Below are positions 28,101 to 38,600 of a DNA stretch of 39,799 nucleotides, piece after piece. The stretch spans positions 1-39,799 of the forward strand of contig CAYMCV010000006.1 in assembly GCA_964389005.1 (NCBI GenBank), given 5' to 3'. The notes below the pieces were generated by a model, which did not search any database, had not been told where the DNA came from, and was given only the letters and a program-made list of their open reading frames with translations. Each line of letters begins with the position of its first letter. Positions within the stretch are counted from its first letter, which is position 1. This DNA is from CAYMCV01 sp964389005 (GTDB lineage Bacteria > Bacillota > Clostridia > Lachnospirales > Lachnospiraceae). The position numbers were made by a program, and so were the translations under genes.

Positions 28101-31100
28101 TCGTATGCAGGATTTGTCCGAGATACCGGGTGTCACAGACACCTTAAAAGGGGATTTTCTGGTTCGATTTACAGATCCTTCGGACTGTATTTCTCAAATT
28201 TCCGTTGCAGATTATGATTACTATATCGAAACTACAAAGCATAATGCAGAGACAGGGGAATTTATTTCATCAAAAGAACAGGGGTTTGTCAAAGAAAGCG
28301 GCATCAATGACTTGAATTATAGTGATTCTTATACCAAGGGTGCTTTTTCCTATACGCTGTCTCTATATGTCAAAATTGGCAACAGAAAACTCATGTTGGA
28401 TGAGATTACATTTACAACAGAAAGCAAAATGATTGGATTTTCATCCACCTATGAGTATATCAGTTTACTTAAAAATAACCCCAAGGGGCGGTATATCGCC
28501 ACTTGCGATATTGTGTTGGAGAGCGGAAAGACATATTATCCCATCGACGGTGATGAGTCAAGCGGAACCGGTTATGTCGGAAACAATATTGTTGGTATCT
28601 TAAACGGAGACATTGATTTCCAAGGTTTCACACTTTCGCACCATTATCAGGCAAAGGGACAGAGGATGTTCACCAATATCGGTCCCGGCGGCAGGGTTCA
28701 TAACTTGGTTTATGATGTGTATTGGGATACGGAGAGTGCCGTGAACGATGACGCTTGTATGAGTTATCGTAATTACGGAGAAATATCGGATGTTTATGTA
28801 AATTATAAAGGCGGAGAGCCGCTGGCAAATACGTATGTTGCATTATTGACACGTGTCAATGCGGCAACCGGAATTGTTGAGAACTTTGTAATTTGTCACA
28901 AACCGGATCCGGGAAAATCAGGTTTTTCGGTGAAACGTTACGGAGGTTTGATTTGTTATAACAATTATGGAATCGTTCGGAACGGTTATGCTTACGGAAC
29001 GGACATCTATTGTGCTTTACATGCCGAAAATACGATTACGAAGGCTTCTTCCTATCCGCGCTATATCGGTGGCTTGGTTGGTTATAATATCTCAATCGGA
29101 CAAGTGACGAATGTCTACTCTCTATTGGGACTGCAAATGGAGACCTATATTGATGCATGGACGGGATGTAACGGATACGGATCGGTGGTCGGATACAGTA
29201 GCGGTTATACAGGGAGTATGTATGCAACCGAGGACAATTCCAAAAAGGCAAATGTCGGTTCTACGGTCGGAACCGTTACCGGCAGCAAATATGAAAAAGT
29301 ATATTTTTATAGCGCCTCAAAGATGAAGTATACACAGAAATGGATGAAAGAGGCTTCTTTGGAGAGTTTATATGATACCGGATGGCAGAAGGATGTACTG
29401 GGTGATGAATTTGTTGCATCCAATGTGGAAACCGGTTTTTATCCGCATGTGAATTTGTCTTCCAATCTTCCGCAACAAGAGTATTTACCGTTGCCGCTTC
29501 GTGTATCCGAGAATCTTGTGGATATTGCCCAGATGGAGGTCATTTCATATGACAACACGGAAGGTCAGGAAAGTGCGTATGTTAAATTCCGCTTTTCTAA
29601 TAACTACAATACGCAGATTCAATCGGTGTCTTTGGATGCGCTGAATATCACGCTGCAAGTGGACGATGCCGAAAGTGAAGACGGTTATACAGTCATTTAT
29701 GGAACGGTGAGTGGTCCTACAGAGTTCAAATCGAGTTATTCCGTAACAGAGATTGCATATACATACAACCAAAGAACGGGATATACACGCTATCAAAGCG
29801 GTCAAGAACCACAGTTGTTGGTTGATTTTTATCGCAATATCTATACTGCGGATGAGTGGAATGAATATGTTGTTAAAAAGTCCAAAAAAGAAGCAAAATA
29901 TCAGGAAAATATCCGATTGCGAGGAGACATTGATTTTGCGGGTATCGATCCGAAGTTGATTCGTGTGGAAGGAACTTGGTATGCAAAATTAGATGGTTGC
30001 GGGCACACAATTTCCAATATTGATCTTGCCCCCTCTTTTAGGTCGGCCAAAAAGGGAGTCAGCAATAACTTATTTAATCATTCGACGTCACTCGGAATGA
30101 GCGGAAGCGTCAGCAATCTGACCATCCTTAATTATACTTGTGGCGGTGTGTATCAGTCATATTCTGCATATCAGTGCGGTGTGTTCCGATACATTCGTGG
30201 CGATATTCGAAATATTCATTTGATTAATGCAACGGCGACCGGTTATGACTGTCTTGGCGGTCTGACGGCAAGGAGTGTAGACGGTGCCTTAATATCCGAT
30301 TGCACGGTCAATGACTTAACTATTACATATATAGAACCGAAAAAATTGGAGACCGATTGCTCCATCGGAGGAATCGTCGGAAACATGGCGGATTCGCGTG
30401 TCAATAATTGTTATGTAAAGAATATCAATGTGGTTGCAACTGATATGAAATCCTGTAACGGTATCGGCGGTATTTGCGGATACGCCGGAAACAGTGTCAT
30501 CCAAGGAGCATATGCGACGGGTGCAATTGAGTCGCGCGGAAATAAAACGGGAGGAATTGTCGGACAGTACAAGAGTACCAATGAAGCGTTGGTTTGTATC
30601 AGCGATGTGATTGCACGAGTTAATATTATTGGTTATACCGACATGATTGGCGGTCTGGTGGGGTGCGCTAACATTACATCGGATATGATATCCGAGACTA
30701 ATAATATCTCGGGTGTTGCATTTGGGGATGTTTACGCATATAATCCGGACTCATTGGGCGTTTCACATACAGTCGGCAGTATTGTATCCAAGAAAATTAA
30801 GTTCTTTGGATGTGAGACACAGTTGATGAATGGGGTTTTGTCTTCGCAAAGTGAGTATAATATTGATGTTTGTCGTGGATTGATTTCATACGAAGAGTCC
30901 ATGAATCCCAATACGTATACCGAGAAAATGGAGTTTTCTGGAGTTTATAACTATACACCGGTACAAGACGGGAATTTACCTCATCTTTATTATGAAGGCA
31001 CCGGAGTTGAACTTCCGTATCAAGGTACTGACGGATATGAAGAGATACCGATTAATCCGCAAAAATCATTGGGTGTGGAAGTGGTGAATGTTGAGACAGA

Positions 31101-34100
31101 TCCGGACCAGCGCGTGGTACGAATTAAAGTTCGTACGACTGATGATTGGAAGGTATCCGGAATCACAATTGAACAACTGAAATACGAAGAGAATGTTGAG
31201 ATTGAAGAGACGAATACGCCCGGTGTCACGATGATTTATGTTAAATATCTATCAGAAGCTGAGCAGGAGCACTTTTTGGACAGTTATGTACTTTCATCAA
31301 TCACGGTTGAAAAAAATGGCAGCGAAGTTACGATGCCGATTGCTTGCCGAATTCCGATTACAATGTATAAAGAAATTGCGACTTCGGAAGCTTGGATGAA
31401 CATTAATACAGAGTATGAGAATTATTTAGTTGTAGCTAACTTGGATTTTACAAACTTATCCGGCAGCGTTAATAAAAAAATCGGTCGTGTGGTTGGAAGA
31501 GTTTTTGCAGACGGCTCTTATCCTATATTTTCCAATATTTCGGTTACGGAAAGTGAGAGTAATTTTATCGCACGTCTGAACAGTCAGATGTCGAATTTAG
31601 TTTTTGATAACGTAACAATCCAAAACGGCGGAAAAGATTGCGTCGGAATTATTGGAACCAGTTACGGAACCATTAATCATGTGAATTTCAACAATATAGT
31701 TATACAACCGTCATCAATTCCGGAAGGCGCCAAAGAATTGTTTTATGTAGGAATCATCGGTTACCAGAACGGCTCCTCAATAAACAACGTAAAATGTAGC
31801 AACATAATAATCAATGGGATGCAGAAAGATAAAATGAATTATACAGGTTCTTTGGTCGGATATCTTGCGGATATCGGAGAAGTCAGTGCAGTAGAGATTT
31901 CAGACAGCAGTGTTCATGGATACAAATACACCGGTGGATTGGTCGGGACTTCTTATTGTGTTGATTATACGGATATTAAGTTACATGATATAAAAGTTAC
32001 CGGAACGAATCAATTTACGGGTGGTATGGCAGGAAGACTCGGGACGGACGGTAACTGTCTATCTGCAAAGGCAAACGATATTGAAGTAGTAGGGTCAATC
32101 ACCAATGCCGGAGACAGTACGGCATTGGGAAAAACCATCTTTAACGTGGAACTTGAGAGTACACCCGGTGAAGAAATCATCTCCGGTGCACACGGAACCA
32201 CGGTGATTGAAGGAACGGATTATGTCGGCTCCATTGCGGGACAATCCTATATCACAACAGGGGTGTACAGTAATTCAACCACCGGAAGCAATTCCGGGAA
32301 AGCGTATACCGCGTTGGTATCGGGATGCATGGTAAAAGCAACCGGGAATTATGTCGGCGGTGCGTTCGGTTACAATGTGTATTATGCTTATTGGACAGAC
32401 GTCAACGATAGTTATGTATATGCAAAGGCCGCTTCCGGTAAAAAGCCGGTTTCGGTCGGCGGAATCATTGGGCGTAGTGAGAGAAGAGTTTCTTATTGTT
32501 CTGCGCGTAACAATTTGGTTGAATCGTATAATTATTCTGAAATTGGCGGAATTGCCGGTTCACAGCTTTATCACGATATCAGATATACAACGATGGAATA
32601 CAGTCATATATTTGCAGATGCATTGACAACGCAGGAGAAGAAAGGTGTTTATTCCAAGGTTGGCGGAATTGTCGGTTATATCTATGGCGGTGGGTCAGTT
32701 TATTACGACGGCGTGATTGATTCGGTAATCAATGCAGAGAATCATTCGGATGTCGGCGGAATTGTCGGCAGACTGAACTCCGGTATCAGTAACGGCAATT
32801 ACTGTTCGTACTGTTTCTGCGTCGGGACAATCGATCCGAATAAAAAAGATAAAAGAGATGCTTCAAAAGCAATGGAACAGTACTGTATCAAAGGATATAC
32901 AAACGTAGGCGGCATTATTGGCTATCAGTACTCCGGACGGTTATGCTATTGCGAATCGAATATGAATGTCATCGGAAACGATGCAAATACTACATCGGAT
33001 GCCGGTGGCTTGACCGGTTTTTATCATAATGGTTATGTGGTGAATACCAACAGAACCAAGACATATTCCATTGCATATATGTACAGAAATTACTTTGCAG
33101 GTTCGGTGAAGGCTCACAGATATGCCGGCGGAATGATTGGCACAACCGGGTTGGGACAAATCAATTTCCTTGATGATTTGCAGCGAATTGCCGGAAGTAC
33201 AGGAACCTCCGCAGAAAAAGTGTATACCTATGCGAATTTGTTACTCCCATATTCCGTAGATTCATCAAATGCCAATGCCGTATTGGGTGAGAGCGATGCT
33301 TTTACGGCCAAGGGAACACGTGTCTGGGCGGGAAGTCAAATAAATGGGACGGACGCATATGATGTATTAAGCGGATATGCAACATGGAATGGAAACAATA
33401 CCGCAGATCGTTCCGGAACGACGGTCGAAGCGTTGAAATTGGTTACAAGTGACGATCTTGCCAATTGGAGAATGTATTACAATCTGAATTGGATAGGCGG
33501 CGCAAGCAATTACAACGGCATTTGGCGCACAATGATTATGGGATATCAAAGCGGAAGAACGTACGGATATAACATATATACAATTACCGAGAATTCACTT
33601 CCGGTACTGCGTAATTCTGCATCCACACAACGGGCAGCAGATGAAGCATACTATATTTTGAAATTGCAGAAGCGCTTTATGAAAAATGCTGCAACACAAT
33701 GGTTGCCGATTCCGAAGAGTGAAGCAACTTATTCATTACGTATGCTTACGTTTGCATCTTCCGGTGATTTACCGGGGGCGGAAGTGTATGCATCGGATGT
33801 TGATGTTTTAAACATTGAATTTGATGAGGCACTCATCAAGAATGAGTCGGCAGATGTAACAGGATATTTTGCTATTTATTGCGAAGATGAGGAACCGGTT
33901 CGAATACCGATTTCACAGAGGGTTTATTCTTATACATATGATTTCGCCAAACCGTTGGTTTTGGAGTATGGCGAAGCTTATTATGATGTTAATAGCCAAA
34001 AATATGAGTACTATCCGTATGAAGAACGAGAAATACAACCGATAGATGTAACGAACCGTATACTGACAGACGGTAATTACTATTACTATATTCAGGATGG

Positions 34101-35643
34101 CGATCTCTATGCCGGAACTGGGAATACACAGGAACATATCGGTAGCAACTATATTCATCTGATGCAAGGGTGCGCCATGAGTGACACCGGGCAGGTTCTC
34201 AATCTCAAAACAAGGACACCGGAGCGTATTGTTGGAAACTTTGCAATGTGTGACGTAAAACCGCTGCAGGAATATGATTATATGGGATACCATATTGATA
34301 CATACTATGGTTTTTCAACGGTACATGGCAGTAAGATTGTGAATCGCCCCATGCAGATGTTCGTGGTTAAGGATTCCTTATATACCGTTGATGCAAATAT
34401 ACCCAATGTCAAAGATGCTATATTGCTTTATCGGACAGAAGGAAATCATTATCAGACAATTTTGGGTGAAGACGGTATGGTTGTGGATATGTTCCAAGAA
34501 GAACCCATTTTCCCGGAAGAGTTGTATAACAGTGGGATTTCCGATATGACGAATACGTGGAATACTACGGCCACATATGCGCTGATTGAATACGCGAACG
34601 GTGGTTTGGCAGGGTACAACTATGTAACCGGGGAAGTATTGTTCGATTATTCAATACAACGGAATTATTCGCTTTTGGATTATGCGAGAATATACTTTAC
34701 AGGCGAAGAAGAGCCGATGTTGCGTGGCATTCACGGAACATATCGTGCAAACCGCGATTTGAGTGAATCCATTGAAACGTCAAGAGATTTGGATACTATG
34801 GTTGGGAATCAAGCAGAATCATCCTCTGGGCAGCAGACAAGTGAGAATGCGATACCGACGGAGAATGGAGATTCGGTAGCAAACGGTACTTCTTTATCGC
34901 AGGGCGAGGAACCCAAACGTATTGGTGAAAATTCGGAAGAAATTGGATCCACAGATACCTCACAGGAAGGAAATGACGGCGAGATTGAAGGTGGCGAAGG
35001 AGTCATTGCGGGGATCGGAATCGGAAGCATCAATGGTGCAGAGAGTAACAATACAGAGGTTATTTCTGTAAACGGTAATTCCGATGCAGACGGAGAAGGC
35101 CAAGATCAGAATCCCAAAGAAAATGAGGAGTCTTCGGAAGAACAACAAAAGGACAACGAGCAAGCACAAAACAAAAATGACAATGGTGTCACAAACAATG
35201 CAAATGATAATTCCGCGGAAGTAATAGACACAACCGATACGACGAGTCAAACCGACAACAATACGGATGGCGTGGGTGAGACAGTGATGAGTCAGACCGG
35301 TCAAGATACCGTTAATGAAGAAAGTTTGACGGAGACAAATACCGCCGGAATGCTAACAGAATCGGAAGACACCGCACTCTACATGGTTGTATTCAACGCA
35401 ACAACCGGAGTTTATGAAATTGTCAATGAAAATGAATTTTTAAGCAATGCCTCATATCAGTCGGAAAACAAGCGCTTGGGTGTAACCAATCTTGCGGAAT
35501 ACAGTGGTTATGCAGTTGCCGACAGTATTGAAAAAGACGCAGACGGGTTATCGCTCTATATCGTGGTTGCTCTTTCGACACTTGGCATTGCAGGAGTATT
35601 GATTTATGCTTTTTATCGAAAGCAAAAAAGTAAACACCAATGA
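25195..35643 (+). CDS. Giant double-anchored surface protein with Fn3-like and GLUG repeats
   Basis: A 3,482-residue protein. The order is: membrane helix (about 18-40); beta-rich module shared with its neighbours (about 55-245); Pro/Glu/Lys-rich stalk (about 250-350); and several Fn3/Ig-like modules (about 355-1080). A long region (about 1100-2660) follows with roughly 19 GLUG-type motifs such as GGLVGYN, GGIVGNM and GGIIGYQ, a repeat known from bacterial adhesins and M26 peptidases. Next come a non-repetitive region, a Ser/Asn/Glu/Thr-rich linker (about 3195-3390), and a C-terminal helix (about 3453-3473) ending in YRKQKSKHQ. There is no LPXTG motif. Both ends should therefore sit in the membrane with an enormous external loop, likely an adhesin or rod. 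No peptidase HExxH motif was noticed. Confidence 0.85.
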   Translation: MKKNGSITEKNQKTNNGIYILIGVGVLIAAVLLLLQTGFQELFRLDRDGYAITNASISQSLLLYPEDEHIEEHVQLTLFAALDYVFQQGNDLFIGEERKNKLQSSYPVYLDNGAAIQLLNASSKLLDVDFAKVDTYEGMILMEQAAYNRDGKRADAADYLFLRLSNGNFINLTPILYRVKGVDYDIDDNSIIHFEKDYFAYYEINNGNAIYKSNTRIQLTDTVEFNGITYTYEELLLLLEVLQPKVTTNHTPQSEIASELPTEPGDYVSTGEVSVPSSETPTIVPVKTSEETDTEPPQSDTKKPKVRPPKVKKEEEQREPKGVRPDSMRPDKETTGGESKEPVVNYEKPTVQVSSYDTGVYRIEMDLKVTDPAQRLHKNKMVQVEVYEVQGNTKTLVMRSFKNAPGGKVELGGGSIKPDTEYDVKTFFTYFNEYGEEKIEDVDAVTLKTDTFESLQPIVLKHNQGIMYHNKIQIDNIAFDETSDAETVYGIATSGGMAIQVREKVGIGETKVQMNRSIIGVFKKGGTISASTLSVLKAKTEYSYEFVVEDFFGNILPLINATGEAQTCKNPPTATLTLEKNEISDVQVKATIDDEDHSFATSKDGTSNLDIYYVVTKENVKIASEEDLALAAYYEKVPPEDYVYAENGGIHEFSLNSDLLFTMQDLELDTKYRAAIFVDYDLDNQAGAQRFQEIGNLSFVAAGLSTLGNVYIKGEISEITAHGISLSFALNDTKTNTQLKNLLTDFKVQIVNTAIEGDDDQAIAAEVGFSKDTPVPDGTPVYQYVYEMFRDGKNFGAVVDDQLQSMTEYVLKPSVKCTYLGKSYNVNTILDIVGFKTLREIPKVTVTDEIFAGGQILFDASVLDEDGTICGNSGNKVIVSLYQYTVVWEDGVEKEVPTFIKRIRIEKTKNRDNPIVTAVKFNNLDMESMYYVTFTAVEYNDGYTSERFVANKEMNRVYFNNGINYTGTIRMQDLSEIPGVTDTLKGDFLVRFTDPSDCISQISVADYDYYIETTKHNAETGEFISSKEQGFVKESGINDLNYSDSYTKGAFSYTLSLYVKIGNRKLMLDEITFTTESKMIGFSSTYEYISLLKNNPKGRYIATCDIVLESGKTYYPIDGDESSGTGYVGNNIVGILNGDIDFQGFTLSHHYQAKGQRMFTNIGPGGRVHNLVYDVYWDTESAVNDDACMSYRNYGEISDVYVNYKGGEPLANTYVALLTRVNAATGIVENFVICHKPDPGKSGFSVKRYGGLICYNNYGIVRNGYAYGTDIYCALHAENTITKASSYPRYIGGLVGYNISIGQVTNVYSLLGLQMETYIDAWTGCNGYGSVVGYSSGYTGSMYATEDNSKKANVGSTVGTVTGSKYEKVYFYSASKMKYTQKWMKEASLESLYDTGWQKDVLGDEFVASNVETGFYPHVNLSSNLPQQEYLPLPLRVSENLVDIAQMEVISYDNTEGQESAYVKFRFSNNYNTQIQSVSLDALNITLQVDDAESEDGYTVIYGTVSGPTEFKSSYSVTEIAYTYNQRTGYTRYQSGQEPQLLVDFYRNIYTADEWNEYVVKKSKKEAKYQENIRLRGDIDFAGIDPKLIRVEGTWYAKLDGCGHTISNIDLAPSFRSAKKGVSNNLFNHSTSLGMSGSVSNLTILNYTCGGVYQSYSAYQCGVFRYIRGDIRNIHLINATATGYDCLGGLTARSVDGALISDCTVNDLTITYIEPKKLETDCSIGGIVGNMADSRVNNCYVKNINVVATDMKSCNGIGGICGYAGNSVIQGAYATGAIESRGNKTGGIVGQYKSTNEALVCISDVIARVNIIGYTDMIGGLVGCANITSDMISETNNISGVAFGDVYAYNPDSLGVSHTVGSIVSKKIKFFGCETQLMNGVLSSQSEYNIDVCRGLISYEESMNPNTYTEKMEFSGVYNYTPVQDGNLPHLYYEGTGVELPYQGTDGYEEIPINPQKSLGVEVVNVETDPDQRVVRIKVRTTDDWKVSGITIEQLKYEENVEIEETNTPGVTMIYVKYLSEAEQEHFLDSYVLSSITVEKNGSEVTMPIACRIPITMYKEIATSEAWMNINTEYENYLVVANLDFTNLSGSVNKKIGRVVGRVFADGSYPIFSNISVTESESNFIARLNSQMSNLVFDNVTIQNGGKDCVGIIGTSYGTINHVNFNNIVIQPSSIPEGAKELFYVGIIGYQNGSSINNVKCSNIIINGMQKDKMNYTGSLVGYLADIGEVSAVEISDSSVHGYKYTGGLVGTSYCVDYTDIKLHDIKVTGTNQFTGGMAGRLGTDGNCLSAKANDIEVVGSITNAGDSTALGKTIFNVELESTPGEEIISGAHGTTVIEGTDYVGSIAGQSYITTGVYSNSTTGSNSGKAYTALVSGCMVKATGNYVGGAFGYNVYYAYWTDVNDSYVYAKAASGKKPVSVGGIIGRSERRVSYCSARNNLVESYNYSEIGGIAGSQLYHDIRYTTMEYSHIFADALTTQEKKGVYSKVGGIVGYIYGGGSVYYDGVIDSVINAENHSDVGGIVGRLNSGISNGNYCSYCFCVGTIDPNKKDKRDASKAMEQYCIKGYTNVGGIIGYQYSGRLCYCESNMNVIGNDANTTSDAGGLTGFYHNGYVVNTNRTKTYSIAYMYRNYFAGSVKAHRYAGGMIGTTGLGQINFLDDLQRIAGSTGTSAEKVYTYANLLLPYSVDSSNANAVLGESDAFTAKGTRVWAGSQINGTDAYDVLSGYATWNGNNTADRSGTTVEALKLVTSDDLANWRMYYNLNWIGGASNYNGIWRTMIMGYQSGRTYGYNIYTITENSLPVLRNSASTQRAADEAYYILKLQKRFMKNAATQWLPIPKSEATYSLRMLTFASSGDLPGAEVYASDVDVLNIEFDEALIKNESADVTGYFAIYCEDEEPVRIPISQRVYSYTYDFAKPLVLEYGEAYYDVNSQKYEYYPYEEREIQPIDVTNRILTDGNYYYYIQDGDLYAGTGNTQEHIGSNYIHLMQGCAMSDTGQVLNLKTRTPERIVGNFAMCDVKPLQEYDYMGYHIDTYYGFSTVHGSKIVNRPMQMFVVKDSLYTVDANIPNVKDAILLYRTEGNHYQTILGEDGMVVDMFQEEPIFPEELYNSGISDMTNTWNTTATYALIEYANGGLAGYNYVTGEVLFDYSIQRNYSLLDYARIYFTGEEEPMLRGIHGTYRANRDLSESIETSRDLDTMVGNQAESSSGQQTSENAIPTENGDSVANGTSLSQGEEPKRIGENSEEIGSTDTSQEGNDGEIEGGEGVIAGIGIGSINGAESNNTEVISVNGNSDADGEGQDQNPKENEESSEEQQKDNEQAQNKNDNGVTNNANDNSAEVIDTTDTTSQTDNNTDGVGETVMSQTGQDTVNEESLTETNTAGMLTESEDTALYMVVFNATTGVYEIVNENEFLSNASYQSENKRLGVTNLAEYSGYAVADSIEKDADGLSLYIVVALSTLGIAGVLIYAFYRKQKSKHQ
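28945..33170 (+). repeat. GLUG-type repeat region
   Basis: About 19 copies of a GG(L/I/M)xGxx core recur at irregular intervals of roughly 40-120 residues. They are preceded by short beta strands and followed by a hydrophobic/Asn-rich strand, as in beta-solenoid-like GLUG proteins. At DNA level the copies are diverged, so the expansion is old. Confidence 0.75.
34790..35350 (+). repeat. Low-complexity Ser/Asn/Glu/Thr-rich linker coding region
   Basis: This part of the giant gene encodes an acidic, polar, disorder-prone stretch (SSGQQTSEN, ENEESSEEQQKDN and similar). It precedes the C-terminal membrane helix and probably spans the cell wall, as Ser/Asp-rich spacers do in other Gram-positive surface proteins. 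Confidence 0.7.
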
Positions 35644-35679
35644 ACAGATGAAATAAATTAATTTAACGGGGGTTTGGTA

Positions 35680-38600
35680 ATGCAGTATGACATTGTTAAG
35701 GAAGTGACGACGCAGGAAAACCATAAGGAATTACCGATTCAGATTGGTGGAATGATCAATCGTACAATCAATTTTGCCATGCAACAGAATTATGTTTCTG
35801 CTGTACGAAGTATCATACTTACGGAGTGTGCAGGTAAATCGTGGCGGGACTTAACGGTTCATCTGTCCTTTGAACCTGCGTTTGCCGAAGAGATGGATAT
35901 ACTTGTGCGTAGATTGGATTCGTATGCAAGGGTCGAAATCAAACCGGAACAGATTGTGTTGAATACGGAGTACTTGATGGGATTGACGGAGAAAATGGTC
36001 GGGAACATCGAAGTGTCGGTACGAAATGGCGAAGAAACGGTTTCGGTTTGGAAAAAGCCGATTGAATTATTGGCATACGATCAGTGGAGCGGTTCACTCT
36101 TTATGCCGGAATTGCTCTCTGCCTTTGTGTTACCGAATCATCCGGATGTGATTCGCATTGTCAACAAAGCGGGTACATATATGCAGAAATGGAAGGGGAG
36201 TCCTTCTTTCTTGGCATATCAGGAACAAGATCCCAATAGCGTCAAAATGCAAATCGGTGCGATTTATGCAGCATTGCAGGAGGAAAATATTGCGTACGCC
36301 GTACCGCCGGCATCTTATGAAAGCGTAGGACAAAGGATTCGCTTACCGCAGGCAATCACAGAGCAAAAAATGGGAACCTGTTTGGATTTGACCTTGTTAT
36401 ATGCAGGCTGTCTTGAAGCAATCGGGTTGCATCCTTTGATTGTGATTGAGAAAGAACATGCATTTGTCGGTTGCTGGCTGGAGGAGAAGACCTTTGCTGA
36501 GTGTATTCAAGATGATGTTTCTGCATTGTTGAAGCGTATGGCAGAAGGAATGAATGAATTGATTTCTGTAGAAACTACAACTTCGACAGCCGGAAAAAGC
36601 GTCAGTTTTGAAGCTGCGGTGACAGCCGGTTATGAGAAACTGATCATCGAAGAAAACTTTGGATATGCGGTTGATGTCAGTCGATGCAGAGTCAGTGGAA
36701 TTCATCCGATTCCTGTTCGTATTATGGAAAACGGACAATATCGCATGGTGGATTACGGAGTCAGGAAAGCAGAGGAAATCACGCGTCAGCCGGAGAATTT
36801 GAGCACGGCGGGAAGCGGCGCAACACTTACAAAGAATGAAATGACGAAACAGCAATTATGGGAGCGAAAATTGCTGGATTTGAGTTTGCGCAATACATTG
36901 TTATCTTTTCGAGTTACCAAGAGCGCTGTTCAATTATTGGTTGATAACCCATCTGTTTTGGAGGATGAACTATCCAAAGGGGAGGCATTTTCGATTTACC
37001 CGCATCCGGAGGATCTCGAATTTCCGGCGAGAGAGAATTCAATATATGCGGTTGGCGATATGAAAAATGTCGGGGAGCAGTTGGTTTCGACGGAGTTTCG
37101 CAATCACCGCATTCGAACATTTATGGATGAAACCGAATTGGAACAGGCGATGAAACATTTGCATCGGAGTTCCAAGAATTCATTGGAAGAAAACGGTTCC
37201 AACACGCTCTATCTGGCGTTGGGGTTTTTGAAATGGTTTGAAAATGACAATAGCAAGAAAGAAAGATTTGCGCCGTTGATTTTGGTGCCGGTTGATATTA
37301 TCCGAAAAATACAGGAAAAATCATATCAAATCAAGATTCGCGATGAGGAAGCTCAGATGAATATCACATTGCTTGAGATGCTTCGTCAGGATTTTCAAAT
37401 GGATATCGGTGGCTTGGATCCGTTGCCGTTGGATGACAACGGAATTGACATTCCCTTGATTTTTAATATGATTCGGCAGGGCGTGATGGAGAAGAAGCGC
37501 TGGGATGTGCAGCCGCTGTGTTTCTTGGGAACATTTTCTTTTAACCGTTTTATCATGTGGAATGACATCCGGAATCGCCAACAGGATATTGTAACCAATA
37601 AAGTCGTGGCCAGTTTGATTTCAGGGAAGATGGAATGGACGCCACATGAGCATATTTTGACGGCAGAAGAACTGGACGATTGTACGAATCCGAGTGAAAT
37701 GGTGGTTCCGCTTTCGGCGGATTCTTCACAGATGGTGGCAATTTGTGCCGCGGCACAGGGGCAGAGTTTTGTGTTGCACGGACCGCCCGGTACAGGAAAG
37801 TCACAAACGATCACCAATATGATTGCGAATGCACTGTATCAAGGGAAGTCGGTGTTGTTTGTTGCTGAGAAAATGGCGGCTTTGAACGTGGTACAGAAGC
37901 GTTTGGAGCGAATCGGACTGTCACCTTTTTGTCTGGAATTGCACTCCAACAAATCGCAAAAAAGAGCGGTGCTCAGTCAATTTGAGAAAACGCTGGAGAC
38001 AGGAAGATATGCACAACCGCAGGAATTTGCAGCAAAAGCAGCCAAAATCAACGAACTGCGAAAGCACCTGAATGATGTGGTTCGGGAAATCCATCGCAAA
38101 AGAGAATGCGGTTTTTCACTGTATGAATTGTTGAGTATGTACGAGGGGCTCAATATCTATCGCGGGAAGTTGTCCTTTGACGAAGACTTTTGTACAGATA
38201 TCAATGCAGAGCGTTGGGAATGTATCATGGAGAAACTGAAGATGTTTCGTGCTGCGGCAGGCGAACGTGGACGAGACAGCGCACTTTCTGTCTTTTATCT
38301 TAAGGATTATTCCATGCAACTGCGGGATACTCTGGTCGCTGACATGAAGCAATATCTGGCAGAATTGGATATACTGAGTCAACAAATCGCTGCTGTAAGA
38401 AACGCATTTGCAATTGATGAACCGGAAAGCGCAAACATGTTGACGTTCTTTGACCGCCTGACGGTACAGTGCAAGCGCATGGATGTGTGTATTGGCGGAC
38501 TTCTTAACGATGCCGACTTAAATATACAGGCTGATAATTATCGAAGAATATTGATGGCGGGCGTCAAGCGTCAAGCGATTAAAAAGGAACTTTTAAAGTC

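Noticed and set aside
25195..35643. GLUG protein as an IgA1/M26-type peptidase
   Set aside because: GLUG repeats occur in M26 peptidases, but no HExxH zinc motif was noticed in the 3,482 residues.
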